From a virus, in the IMG/VR virus record IMGVR_UViG_3300009182_001873, positions 1 to 25,726 of that record: a DNA stretch of 25,726 nucleotides; one strand, given 5' to 3'. Below the pieces are notes generated by a model. The model worked only from the letters and a program-made list of their open reading frames with translations. It searched no databases and was not told the origin of the DNA. The translations under genes were made by a program, and so were the position numbers. This document shows positions 1 through 6,908 of the stretch, piece after piece (the first letter of the stretch is position 1; the number at the start of each line of letters is the position of its first letter).

Positions 1-804
1 GTCAAGTCTATAACTGTGGCGTTCTTCATACGTATACTTACGGTACAGCTCAAGATAGTCTAAGTGAACGCGACCAATGTAGTCATAGGTTACACTATCA
101 CGACCAAACTTTTCATATTCTCTGCGTTTAGGAAATTGGTCAAATAAACAAAAACGTCGGGTATCTTCTTTGCTTAGTGCTTTAGTAACACGATTAGTTG
201 TGTAGGGAATATCAAAACCTTCACTATTCCACCCACTTAGTACATCAGCATCTTTAATCAAATCAAGAAAAACATCTAGCATTTCTGCTTCTGTTTTATA
301 AAGCATTGTGTTAGGGAAGTCTTTAACTTGCTCTAACGCTTCTTCCATGGTAATAGTCTTTGGAGGAACTGCTAGACATACCATGGTTTCCATCCACTGT
401 AGGTAGACAGCAATCGCAGTAATTGGCATGAACGCATCGTCTGGACTTGCATAGCCACGCTCTGGATCAAAGTCTACCTCAATATCGAAAAACGCTACGT
501 TTAGTTTAGGAGCATCTTGATTAATGTAGTTTTCGCTTAGGCAAACAAAGATGGGATTAATATCTGCTTCAAATAATTGCTTACCTGAATTAATTGCTTG
601 TTCTTTGCGTAGTTCTTTTGTATTTTTACAGATAACCCTGTTAAGTGGGTCGCCGTAGATTGATTGATATTTGCCCTTGGGGTCTTTGTAGTAAAACGTG
701 TGTTTGACAGGTATGTCACGGAACTCACGCTCACCTTTCTTATTGCGTTCGACAACTTTAATAACATCGTTATTACGGTCAAACCATGCATCTACATAGC
801 TCAT
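1..804 (-). CDS. 43: DNA polymerase, T4 gp43-like, B family (N-terminal 268 aa, cut by window edge)
   Basis: Replicative phage DNA polymerase with proofreading exonuclease. The frame is open from an ATG at 804 to base 1, so only the N-terminal 268 residues are visible. The exonuclease Exo I motif is seen as FFDIEVDF (D107, E109) and Exo II as GWNSEGFDIPY (N193, F197, D198), both matching the T4/RB69 gp43 pattern, including the FYYKDPKGKYQSIYG stretch near residue 37 typical of the N-terminal domain. The polymerase palm motifs would lie to the left of the window. A good Shine-Dalgarno (AAGGAG, 815-810) supports the start. It lies 80 bp downstream of dsbA and is probably cotranscribed with it. 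A small hairpin next to the Shine-Dalgarno may allow autogenous control as in T4. Confidence 0.95.
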   Translation of the reverse strand, partial: MSYVDAWFDRNNDVIKVVERNKKGEREFRDIPVKHTFYYKDPKGKYQSIYGDPLNRVICKNTKELRKEQAINSGKQLFEADINPIFVCLSENYINQDAPKLNVAFFDIEVDFDPERGYASPDDAFMPITAIAVYLQWMETMVCLAVPPKTITMEEALEQVKDFPNTMLYKTEAEMLDVFLDLIKDADVLSGWNSEGFDIPYTTNRVTKALSKEDTRRFCLFDQFPKRREYEKFGRDSVTYDYIGRVHLDYLELYRKYTYEERHSYRLD

Positions 805-809
805 TAATT

Positions 810-834
810 CTCCTTATGTCATTTTAGGCTGACA
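810..834 (-). promoter_or_regulatory. Candidate translational operator hairpin upstream of gene 43
   Basis: On the minus strand TGTCA (834-830) and TGACA (821-817) can form a perfect 5-bp stem around the 8-nt loop GCCTAAAA, ending one base before the AAGGAG Shine-Dalgarno of the polymerase gene. T4 gp43 represses its own translation by binding a hairpin of 5 bp with an 8-nt loop in the same position. The geometry matches; the loop sequence differs from T4, so the function is inferred. Confidence 0.5.
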
Positions 835-878
835 AATACCTAGTGTGCGGTTTATGGCCCGCCGACCCTCTATAGCAA

Positions 879-886
879 TATTTATC
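879..886 (-). promoter_or_regulatory. T4-type late promoter motif GATAAATA
   Basis: GATAAATA on the minus strand, 75 bp before the polymerase start and overlapping the dsbA stop codon. It differs by one base from the T4 late -10 box TATAAATA. This is the weakest positional case of the five copies, because DNA polymerase is normally expressed before the late stage. Confidence 0.35.
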
Positions 887-1142
887 AGATACGCTTAGTG
901 ATATCCAAAATTGCTTCAATCTCTTCCCAATCTTCATTGTAAGCCGCCCAATCGCCTTTGTGTGCAATCTTGATAGCTTTGTTAATGACACTTGGTTTGA
1001 TCTGTAATTCTTCTGCTACTGCCTTAACTGTTTCTTTCAATCCTTCTTGCAAGTCTTCAACTTCGCGTAGTACTGTGCTACCTTCACTAATCAAACGCTC
1101 GAGTTTTGCCTTTTCTTCTGCACCGTATGAACGACCACCCAT
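885..1142 (-). CDS. dsbA: DsbA-like double-stranded DNA-binding / late transcription accessory protein
   Basis: An 85-residue acidic/basic helical protein. The C-terminal half (VAEELQIKPSVINKAIKIAH, then an acidic WEEIEAILD stretch) follows the pattern of T4 DsbA (AKDELGVDGKMFNRLLALYHK then EVVELYD), a small dsDNA-binding protein that enhances late-promoter transcription. Length is close to the T4 protein (89 aa). The N-terminal half is a predicted helix/coiled-coil region. The ATG at 1142 has a good Shine-Dalgarno (TTAGGAGAT). It is first in a transcription unit with the DNA polymerase behind a strong sigma70-like promoter, suggesting early expression. Assignment rests on pattern similarity and size; a generic small DNA-binding protein remains possible. 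Confidence 0.75.
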   Translation of the reverse strand: MGGRSYGAEEKAKLERLISEGSTVLREVEDLQEGLKETVKAVAEELQIKPSVINKAIKIAHKGDWAAYNEDWEEIEAILDITKRI

Positions 1143-1167
1143 TGTAAATCTCCTAATGTATAAGCCT

Positions 1168-1196
1168 ATTATATACTAGTTATCCGGTAAATGCAA
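1168..1196 (-). promoter_or_regulatory. Sigma70-like promoter for dsbA-43
   Basis: Minus-strand TTGCAT (1196-1191), a 17-bp spacer and a perfect TATAAT (1173-1168). Predicted start of transcription is near 1161, giving a short leader before the dsbA ATG at 1142. It sits just downstream of the terminator at 1219-1245, so the pair forms an operon boundary. Confidence 0.8.
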
Positions 1197-1218
1197 CCAC
1201 TAAGAAATTTTAGAGGTG

Positions 1219-1245
1219 AAAATGGCAGAACTAGTCTGCCATTTT
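1219..1245 (-). terminator. Intrinsic terminator after the virion-protein operon
   Basis: Perfect 11-bp inverted repeat AAAATGGCAGA / TCTGCCATTTT with a 5-nt loop, 14 bp beyond the stop of the gene ending at 1259. A-run and T-run on both flanks mean it could work in both directions, but only minus-strand transcription is expected here. Confidence 0.8.
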
Positions 1246-1258
1246 GTTGCATAACTAA

Positions 1259-3052
1259 TTACGGTGCTGGAGCCGGCGCCGCCTTTGGAAGTGAATCAAT
1301 AGCAGTTTGTGCGGATTGTAATGCGGCGTTAATGCCGGCATCGTTGCCGTCATCTGGTAATTGAGCCATGATTTTTCTAATCTCGTCAACCATTGCTGTT
1401 TGTTCCGGTGTTGGTCCAACTGGCACTACAGGAGCTACTGGTTTGTTTGGATCTACTACTGGTTTATTTGGATCAACTGGTTTATTTGGATCAACTGGTT
1501 TATTTGGATCAACTGGTTTATTTGGATCAACTGATGGATCTGGACCTTGTCCTTTATTTGGAGTTAACGCAAGACCAGCGGCACCTCCTAATGCTGCCGC
1601 ACCTAATGCAGTTTTAACTGGGTTCTTTGCAATTGCTGAACCTACGCCCATTCCTTTAAGTGCCGCATTTGAAGGAGCTCTTTCAGCGCCAGCTTTTGCC
1701 ATTGCTTGCACCTGGGCAGGCGTATACTTTGCTACTTTGTTTGCTCCACGGCCAGTAGTTTGCGCCGCTAATTTGTCAGCTGACTTTTGAAAGGCAGCTT
1801 TGTCTACAGTATTAGCTAATCCTGGTTGGCCTTTCAACCCCTTCCAAGCCGCACTACCAAAGTCTGCTATATCACCAAAGATACCTTCATCTAGTGTTAA
1901 TGGTTTGTTCTTTACACTTTCCCAGATGTGTTTTACTGTTGTAGTGTCTGTAACTAAGTCACCGTTGGTTCTATAAAAATTACCATCAGTGCCTAAGAAA
2001 TATTCTTTGTCTAATGTTGACATAGCTTCTAACATTTCTAAACGATTGCGTAGACGAACAATAGACTCGGCAGCAGATTCTGCGGCAGGCATTGTGACTC
2101 CATATTGCTTCATAGCGGCTTGAGTCATCGGACCCATTTTGCCATCAGCTTTAATCTTAGCACCTTTCTTGATTAGTTCATTTTGTACAGCAAATACTTT
2201 AGCATCTCCACCAGGTGGAACTGCAGGTTTACTATCAAACTCACCATGTTTGTAATCACGAGCTAAGTTGGCGGCATCTAATCCTAATGATGCGGCAGTG
2301 CCAATTCCTGGAACTAAACTAGCTAGACCACTGGCACCAGCCATACCGGCACCTAACCAATCACCTTTCTTAGCGCGATTATACGCATCGGCAGCACCGA
2401 ATGCTAAACCAACACCAGGGATAGCTTTGCCTAACATTTTACCAACACCTTTAGCGCCAGCGTATGTTGCGCCACCGACGGCAGCTTGTTGTGCTAGGCT
2501 TGCTTCGCTTTCAGTTTGATAACCAAAACTCTCAATCAATCTACGCGAGTTAAAAGATTCCTTAACGGCTGCAGGAGTTTTTAATGATGCTTGTAATTTT
2601 TGTACTAGATCTGCCAACTTAGTCATGTTGGCTTGATTTTGCTCGTTACTGTTTAGTGTAGCATTAGTTCTATCGCTTTGTGTTTGTACATCCTTGTCGT
2701 ACTTACCACCACTTACGCCAAACAGTCTACCAAGGAATGAACTCTTGTTTGCATTCTTAGGAACTAGACCTAAATTAGCTAATTTTTGGTCATCTTCTTT
2801 GCTAGCAGTAGTACTGATACGTGCTGTTGGCTGTCCGCCGTCGCTAGCCGGGTTTAATACAGCAGAAACATAGTTACCGCTTACTGGATCATACAATCCT
2901 GGCAAGCCGTTTTTCTCAGCCATCTGTTGTAGTGTAAGTGAACGAGCTTGTTCATTACTAGCACCTTGTACGGCAGCTTCTACATCTCGCAATCTAATAC
3001 CTTCGGATAGTTCGATTGCATCTAGTTTGTTCATTAATTCACGAATGTTCAT
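1259..3052 (-). CDS. Probable internal virion protein with glycine-rich helices and a peptidoglycan-binding-like segment
   Basis: A 597-residue protein of unknown exact function. The start chosen is the ATG at 3052 (MNIRELMNKLDAIELSEG), which follows AAGGAAA and lies next to the upstream stop; a longer reading to 3145 has no such signal. Residues 190-265 form two glycine/alanine-rich hydrophobic segments (ending SLVPGIGTAASLGLDAANLA) of a type common in marine phage structural proteins. Residues about 283-318 (VFAVQNELIKKGAKIKADGK, then GPMTQAAMKQYGV) resemble a PG_binding_1 domain. A third Ala/Gly hydrophobic stretch is at 475-497, followed by tandem VDPNKP repeats (about 508-539) and an Ala/Pro tail. 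The N-terminus carries a leader ending LSE before Gly, like a prohead-protease site. An ejected or cell-wall-contacting virion protein is inferred. Last gene before the terminator at 1219-1245. Confidence 0.6.
   Translation of the reverse strand: MNIRELMNKLDAIELSEGIRLRDVEAAVQGASNEQARSLTLQQMAEKNGLPGLYDPVSGNYVSAVLNPASDGGQPTARISTTASKEDDQKLANLGLVPKNANKSSFLGRLFGVSGGKYDKDVQTQSDRTNATLNSNEQNQANMTKLADLVQKLQASLKTPAAVKESFNSRRLIESFGYQTESEASLAQQAAVGGATYAGAKGVGKMLGKAIPGVGLAFGAADAYNRAKKGDWLGAGMAGASGLASLVPGIGTAASLGLDAANLARDYKHGEFDSKPAVPPGGDAKVFAVQNELIKKGAKIKADGKMGPMTQAAMKQYGVTMPAAESAAESIVRLRNRLEMLEAMSTLDKEYFLGTDGNFYRTNGDLVTDTTTVKHIWESVKNKPLTLDEGIFGDIADFGSAAWKGLKGQPGLANTVDKAAFQKSADKLAAQTTGRGANKVAKYTPAQVQAMAKAGAERAPSNAALKGMGVGSAIAKNPVKTALGAAALGGAAGLALTPNKGQGPDPSVDPNKPVDPNKPVDPNKPVDPNKPVVDPNKPVAPVVPVGPTPEQTAMVDEIRKIMAQLPDDGNDAGINAALQSAQTAIDSLPKAAPAPAP
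1440..1532 (-). repeat. 18-bp tandem repeat encoding VDPNKP
   Basis: Four exact copies of an 18-bp unit (GGTTTATTTGGATCAACT on the plus strand; 1461-1478, 1479-1496, 1497-1514, 1515-1532) and one diverged copy at 1440-1457. They encode a VDPNKP linker in the glycine-rich virion protein. The identity of the units suggests recent expansion by slippage or recombination. Confidence 0.9.
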
Positions 3053-3053
3053 T

Positions 3054-4133
3054 TTATTTTCCTTTATTTGGTACACAGTTAGGTACTGACTTGCTGCCTT
3101 TTTTCTTTGTACCAACCATTTTATAACCTTTCCAGCACGGATCATTCATCATTTCATCTATGCCAGCAGGTATGTTTCTGCTGTTTGAGCCGCCGGCTCG
3201 ACGTTTAGCACCCAATTCTCCTAGACCATGACTAATTTGTTCAATATTCATAGCAAGTTCGGGGAACAGCTTAGTAATATGTTGCCATATTCTAGGATCA
3301 TCACTTTGAGCCTGTTCTGCTAGATCTTTTAATTGTCTACGAGCTCGCATAATGCGATACTCGATACTACCTGGATTCGCACCTTTATGACTGTGAATAG
3401 TACTGGACATAGGGTTTTCACGATCAAAGTCTAATGGAGTTTCTGCCACATTACCTTGTAGACCAGGGCCGCCTGGCCCAGGTTTAAATCCCATGTTGTC
3501 AGATAACCCTTCTTGCATGGTCTTTAACAGCTCTTGGGCTTTTTCAATGCTAATCATATAACGGCCGAGTCTGTTTGGATCAGCGGCTTTTTCTAACCAC
3601 TCTTTACTATAACCAGTTGGTGCTGGAGTTGGAGCCGCCGACGGCACGACTGGTTGTTTACCTTGTTCTCTTGCTGTTAGTTCAGCCTGCGCATCAGCTA
3701 CACTAACCATGTATCTTCCAAGTCTGTTTGGATCGGAGGCTTTGCGCAACCATTCTGTATCAAACCCACTTAAATCGGCACCTTCTTTTATACGTTGCGT
3801 CGACTCTCTCATTAAGACACGTTCAGCAATAGTCTGAGCGTATTGTTTATACATTGTATTTTTTTGTGTCAATCTTTTGGTAGCATCTGTTTCAGCTTGA
3901 TCAAAATACTTTCTGATACTCGATTCACGAGTAATATTTGAAACAGGAGTAGTAATAGGTTGGCCAACAACAGGTTGCTGATAGTGTTGCATTGCCATTT
4001 GTACTGGCAATGTTACTTTGTGTGGATTGCTGCCTTCGTTGATAATAGAAAGAAACTTGGACATGCTATCAACGCCTTCCACAGGCTTCGAAGATGCCCC
4101 ATCCATCGCCTGTAGAATACGTTTCATGTCCAT
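3054..4133 (-). CDS. Conserved marine-phage-type virion protein with internal repeat and Cys-containing C-terminal module
   Basis: A 359-residue protein of unknown function. Residues 1-50 (MDMKRILQAMDGASSKPVEG, then SMSKFLSIINEGSNP) match an N-terminal pattern I associate with T4-like aquatic phage proteins and include an INE-G sequence like a prohead-protease site. A repeat of about 29 residues occurs twice (123-151 and 174-202), each with the core DPNRLGRYM. The C-terminus (331-355) has DPCWKGYKMVGTKKKG followed by VPNCVP, a small two-cysteine module. It begins 4 bp after the upstream gene's stop and overlaps no neighbour. It belongs to the operon of lysine-rich and leader-bearing proteins, so a virion-associated role is inferred. 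Confidence 0.6.
   Translation of the reverse strand: MDMKRILQAMDGASSKPVEGVDSMSKFLSIINEGSNPHKVTLPVQMAMQHYQQPVVGQPITTPVSNITRESSIRKYFDQAETDATKRLTQKNTMYKQYAQTIAERVLMRESTQRIKEGADLSGFDTEWLRKASDPNRLGRYMVSVADAQAELTAREQGKQPVVPSAAPTPAPTGYSKEWLEKAADPNRLGRYMISIEKAQELLKTMQEGLSDNMGFKPGPGGPGLQGNVAETPLDFDRENPMSSTIHSHKGANPGSIEYRIMRARRQLKDLAEQAQSDDPRIWQHITKLFPELAMNIEQISHGLGELGAKRRAGGSNSRNIPAGIDEMMNDPCWKGYKMVGTKKKGSKSVPNCVPNKGK
3528..3767 (-). repeat. Diverged internal repeat (EWLxKAxDPNRLGRYM unit, two copies)
   Basis: Protein-level duplication inside the 359-residue gene. Unit 1 is at 3681-3767 and unit 2 at 3528-3614; both contain EWL-KA-DPNRLGRYM followed by a helix with A-A-EL. The linker between them is rich in Pro, Ala and Thr. 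DNA identity is lower than protein similarity, so the duplication is old and kept by selection. Confidence 0.75.
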
Positions 4134-4137
4134 TGTA

Positions 4138-5673
4138 TTAACCTAATAGACGCTTTGTTAATGCACGAATGCTAGCAACTTCACCTGATTCAGCAACCAT
4201 AGTTCGCTCGTTTTGATTTAAACGACCTGTTAGTTCGCGCATACGTGATAAGTCAGAGGATTCGTTAGTGCCAATTGGATCTTTTTTGCCTGCTGGTGCT
4301 GGCATCATTGCTCCTAACTTCTTGGCTTCTTCAGCATCCTTAGCACCTGATGGATTTGGAACAACGGTCAAATTCTCGTCTGTAATCTTTTCTTTCTTTT
4401 TCTTTTCAGCTAGATACGCTTGAGTTTCTTTGATGTTCTTCCACATAGCGGCAGCGGCAACCTTCTCACCTTTCTCACCGCCACCAGCAGCCTTGGCCAC
4501 TTTGTCAAAACTCTTACCTGGCTTACCAATGTCGCCACCTGCTTTAGCTTTCTTAACTACAGCAGATTTTTTCTCTTTGCTTAGACCTGCGCTTGGTTTT
4601 GCGGCTTCCTTAACAGACTTTCCGCCTTTTTCATCTTTGCCAAGACGTCCGGCGATAACATCACCACGTGTTACTTTGTCGTATGGTTTAGCGTTGTTGG
4701 CCAAGTTGCCATCGCCTTTCTTTTTAGCTTCGTCTAATTCAACTTCTTTTTCTTTCTTTGGCTTAGCAGGTGCACCGTCACGATTGTCAAACTTCTCGCT
4801 ATCCTTCATACCCCATGTCTTAGCACTTTTAGGAGACATCTTTTGTGCAGGAGCTTTTTCTTTTTTCTCTGCGGCCGACTGCGATTTAGCATGGGTCTTA
4901 ATACCCTTACCTGATTTAGCGTTCGAAGAGATTTCGTCGCCGTCGTCGTGATACGTAGTATTGGTATGCTTCATACCGGTATCAGTTTTAGTTGCTACAC
5001 CTGTGCGTGTTTTAAATGTATCACCAGTCTTTGATTTGTCGGTAAATTCTTCATCTAAGTCTTCTTCACTGTCAGGAATACCATTGTGATTTTTATCTAA
5101 ACGCTTGTGAGCGGCATGCATAGCTTTAGTTTTGCGATCGTAATCACCAGCCATTTTCTTAACATGATCTGGAATTGGCATCGCTTCGACATATACCATA
5201 CCAGTACCACCACACTCTGTACATTGTTGCTCACCACCGCGCAACGGACCTTCCATTACTTTTTTATCTTTGGCTTTTTCAGCTTGAGTCTTTTTAAGAT
5301 CTTTCATCTTAGATTTAGCTTCTGAAAGCAATTCTTTAATTTTCATACGTTGTCCTTCGCTTAATGTATCGCTGTTATCTAAGTGTTTACCATATTCACT
5401 AAATTTCATCTCATATTCTAAGTAGTGGTATACTGATGCAATATAATCAGCGGCCTTAGTGATCTTAGCTTGCACCCATGCTTCTAACTGATCATCGTCA
5501 TGAACTTGTTTGAACAATTTCATGCTATAGTTAGCTAGTTTGTATAGATCAGCTTTGGCCATTGCGCCTTCGTGATCTAATTCATCACTGTGCAAGCCTA
5601 CTACTGCTGACTGTTCAGTTGGGCTACTTTGTGGTTCCATTTCTGGGTTCATTTGGTCTAAATCTGCTGGCAT
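4138..5673 (-). CDS. Lysine-rich conserved phage protein with EF-hand-like loop and CxxC motif
   Basis: A 511-residue, very lysine-rich protein. Residues about 35-90 (EGAMAKADLYKLANYSMKLF, WVQAKITKAADYI, HYLEYEMK) form a helical domain that I recognise from many T4-like aquatic phages, function unknown. A CTECGGTG motif at 151-158 resembles one half of a DnaJ-type zinc ribbon. DKNHNGIPDSEE at 193-204 fits an EF-hand/dockerin-type calcium loop (D, N, N, D and E at positions 1, 3, 5, 9 and 12). The rest to about 480 is low-complexity Lys/Ala/Gly with several LxE sites (ELDEA, YLAEK) that could be cut by a prohead protease. ATG at 5673 follows CGGAG. It has its own late-promoter motif. A DNA-contacting internal head protein is a reasonable inference, not shown. 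Confidence 0.6.
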   Translation of the reverse strand: MPADLDQMNPEMEPQSSPTEQSAVVGLHSDELDHEGAMAKADLYKLANYSMKLFKQVHDDDQLEAWVQAKITKAADYIASVYHYLEYEMKFSEYGKHLDNSDTLSEGQRMKIKELLSEAKSKMKDLKKTQAEKAKDKKVMEGPLRGGEQQCTECGGTGMVYVEAMPIPDHVKKMAGDYDRKTKAMHAAHKRLDKNHNGIPDSEEDLDEEFTDKSKTGDTFKTRTGVATKTDTGMKHTNTTYHDDGDEISSNAKSGKGIKTHAKSQSAAEKKEKAPAQKMSPKSAKTWGMKDSEKFDNRDGAPAKPKKEKEVELDEAKKKGDGNLANNAKPYDKVTRGDVIAGRLGKDEKGGKSVKEAAKPSAGLSKEKKSAVVKKAKAGGDIGKPGKSFDKVAKAAGGGEKGEKVAAAAMWKNIKETQAYLAEKKKKEKITDENLTVVPNPSGAKDAEEAKKLGAMMPAPAGKKDPIGTNESSDLSRMRELTGRLNQNERTMVAESGEVASIRALTKRLLG

Positions 5674-5696
5674 GAGTATACTCCGTTATCTTTATA

Positions 5697-5704
5697 TATT
5701 TATC
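5697..5704 (-). promoter_or_regulatory. T4-type late promoter motif GATAAATA
   Basis: CGATAAATATATAAAG on the minus strand, 24 bp before the ATG at 5673 and overlapping the stop of the preceding gene. The box differs by one base from the T4 late consensus and is well placed to drive the lysine-rich protein late. Confidence 0.55.
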
Positions 5705-6176
5705 GTTTGATGCTTCCGCCAGTCATTAGATTCACATCTATATCTAGGGCGTTTTTAGCTGTGCCGTCTTTGTTTTTAGGCTGTTTTACTGGTTTATTCT
5801 TATATACCGGGCCTACTGATACATTAGCGGCACTGGTTGCTCCAGCGGTTGCTGATTCTGACACATCTTCGGGTTTACCAAACGGATGTACTTCAATCCA
5901 CTTGCCGCCTTCATTTTTAATCCATTTTTCCTGATGAAACTTACTTTTGACAATGCCGTGCATTTTTAATGCCTGTTCAGGACTATCTCTAAATCCCTGT
6001 TGGCGAGCTTCATGTTCGCGATGGTTACTGATCATAGCTTGATGTAACCTACCATCTTTAAAAATGTATAATAGATTTGATTCGTCTTCTGCAGGATTGC
6101 GGCGCTGACTACTAAATCCTGTGCGATTGTTATCGTAATTGTTATAGTGACCTTCGTCAAGTTCGTGCATTTTCAT
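5700..6176 (-). CDS. Conserved hypothetical protein with leader-like N-terminus
   Basis: A 158-residue hydrophilic protein I cannot assign. It starts MKMHELDEGHY, where LDE before Gly looks like a prohead-protease (gp21-type) cleavage site at residues 6-9, as in several neighbours. Residues 34-50 (NLLYIFKDGRLHQAMISN) form the most ordered-looking part; the C-terminal third is Ala/Lys/Asn-rich and ends LMTGGSIKR. ATG at 6176 is preceded by GTAGGAAAAT. It follows the 97-residue gene with only 1 bp between them, so they are translated from one message. A packaged head protein is inferred from the leader and the operon. Confidence 0.55.
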   Translation of the reverse strand: MKMHELDEGHYNNYDNNRTGFSSQRRNPAEDESNLLYIFKDGRLHQAMISNHREHEARQQGFRDSPEQALKMHGIVKSKFHQEKWIKNEGGKWIEVHPFGKPEDVSESATAGATSAANVSVGPVYKNKPVKQPKNKDGTAKNALDIDVNLMTGGSIKR

Positions 6177-6177
6177 T

Positions 6178-6471
6178 TTATTTTCCTACAGGTTTTTCGC
6201 CAGTTAAGTACGGCTTACTAAACCACAGTTGAAACCATTCTGGGGTTCCGGGACGAATATGATGCTTACGCTCTAGCTCTTGTTTGCTCATACCAGTAAC
6301 ACTGATATTACTGCCTTGATTAGCACGGTATTCGTGTAGTCTAGCTTCGCCACCTAACCCGCCTAGTCCTGCTAGTGCTTTCATTTCGTGTATAGGATCA
6401 CTCGGATCTAAATAGCAGTCATCTGAACTATCTTGATTTAAATCCTGCGTAGTAATTCTATACTGTTTCAT
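6178..6471 (-). CDS. Small conserved phage protein (PGTPEWFQLWFSKPYLTGEK type)
   Basis: A 97-residue protein of unknown function. The start is taken as the ATG at 6471, because it overlaps the Dps-like gene's stop as ATGA, a typical coupling; an upstream in-frame ATG at 6495 would lie deep inside that gene. The C-terminal segment PGTPEWFQLWFSKPYLTGEK is a short aromatic motif I have an impression of from other T4-like aquatic phages. The middle is Gly/Leu-rich (ALAGLGGLGGEARLHEYRAN). No signal peptide, membrane helix or catalytic motif is visible. It is translationally linked between the Dps-like protein and the MKMHELDEG protein. Confidence 0.6.
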   Translation of the reverse strand: MKQYRITTQDLNQDSSDDCYLDPSDPIHEMKALAGLGGLGGEARLHEYRANQGSNISVTGMSKQELERKHHIRPGTPEWFQLWFSKPYLTGEKPVGK

Positions 6472-6908
6472 TTTAAACTTGACCTCAGCATCCAACTGTG
6501 CTTCTTATGTGCATCCTGTCGATCAGCTAAGAAATTACTCAGCCCGTGGTCACCATGCGCTTCAGCCATATCAAACGTAATGCGAAATATCTCAGCCATT
6601 CTGTCACTATCTGTTAATAATTCTTTTAGCATACCGCTCCAATCTGGTACATGATTTTCATCTTCTACCACAGTCAGCATACTGAATTTTTGTAAACTAG
6701 CCGGTGTATAAATCTGTAGAGCACGTAGATGTTCCGCAAACGGATCAATTGCACCATATACTTCCTCGTATATGGTTTGAAACAGTTCGTGTAACTGACC
6801 AAACAACGGTCCTTCTACATTCCAGTGAAAGTTATGCGCTTTTAGATAAAAACTAAATTCACTAGCAAAAGCTGTTTTTAATGATAAGTGATATTTGTCG
6901 TGTTCCAT
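6468..6908 (-). CDS. dps: Dps-like ferritin (DNA protection during starvation family)
   Basis: A 146-residue four-helix ferritin-fold protein. The Dps signature AHNFHWNVEGPLFGQLHELF is present at residues 24-43, followed by the D-P-F-A-E-H ligand segment. By comparison with Listeria Dps, ferroxidase ligands H28, H40, D55 and E59 are conserved, whereas the position four after H40 is Gln44 rather than Asp/Glu. The C-terminal helix (DAHKKHSWMLRSSLK) matches the family. Dps dodecamers oxidise and store iron, and many bind DNA and reduce peroxide damage. It overlaps the upstream nucleotidylyltransferase stop (TAATG) and the downstream gene (ATGA), so it belongs to the same operon. It has no leader like its neighbours. 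Use during infection could be protecting phage or host DNA from oxidants. Confidence 0.9.
   Translation of the reverse strand: MEHDKYHLSLKTAFASEFSFYLKAHNFHWNVEGPLFGQLHELFQTIYEEVYGAIDPFAEHLRALQIYTPASLQKFSMLTVVEDENHVPDWSGMLKELLTDSDRMAEIFRITFDMAEAHGDHGLSNFLADRQDAHKKHSWMLRSSLK

Noticed and set aside
1440-1532. Possible CRISPR-like array
   Set aside because: Units are contiguous without spacers and encode an in-frame peptide repeat.
1368-1790. Plus-strand open frame (140 codons) across the VDPNKP repeat
   Set aside because: Repetitive translation is produced by the 18-bp tandem repeat read on the wrong strand; no start signal and full overlap with a supported gene.
3053-3145. Longer N-terminus for the glycine-rich protein
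   Set aside because: The extension reads the conserved C-terminal Cys module of the upstream gene in another frame; the ATG at 3052 has a good Shine-Dalgarno.
4430-4951. Long plus-strand open frame (173 codons) opposite the lysine-rich gene
   Set aside because: It is the antisense shadow of Lys/Ala/Gly-rich coding DNA: Phe/Leu/Ser/Pro-rich translation, no Shine-Dalgarno, and the minus-strand frame has recognisable conserved domains.
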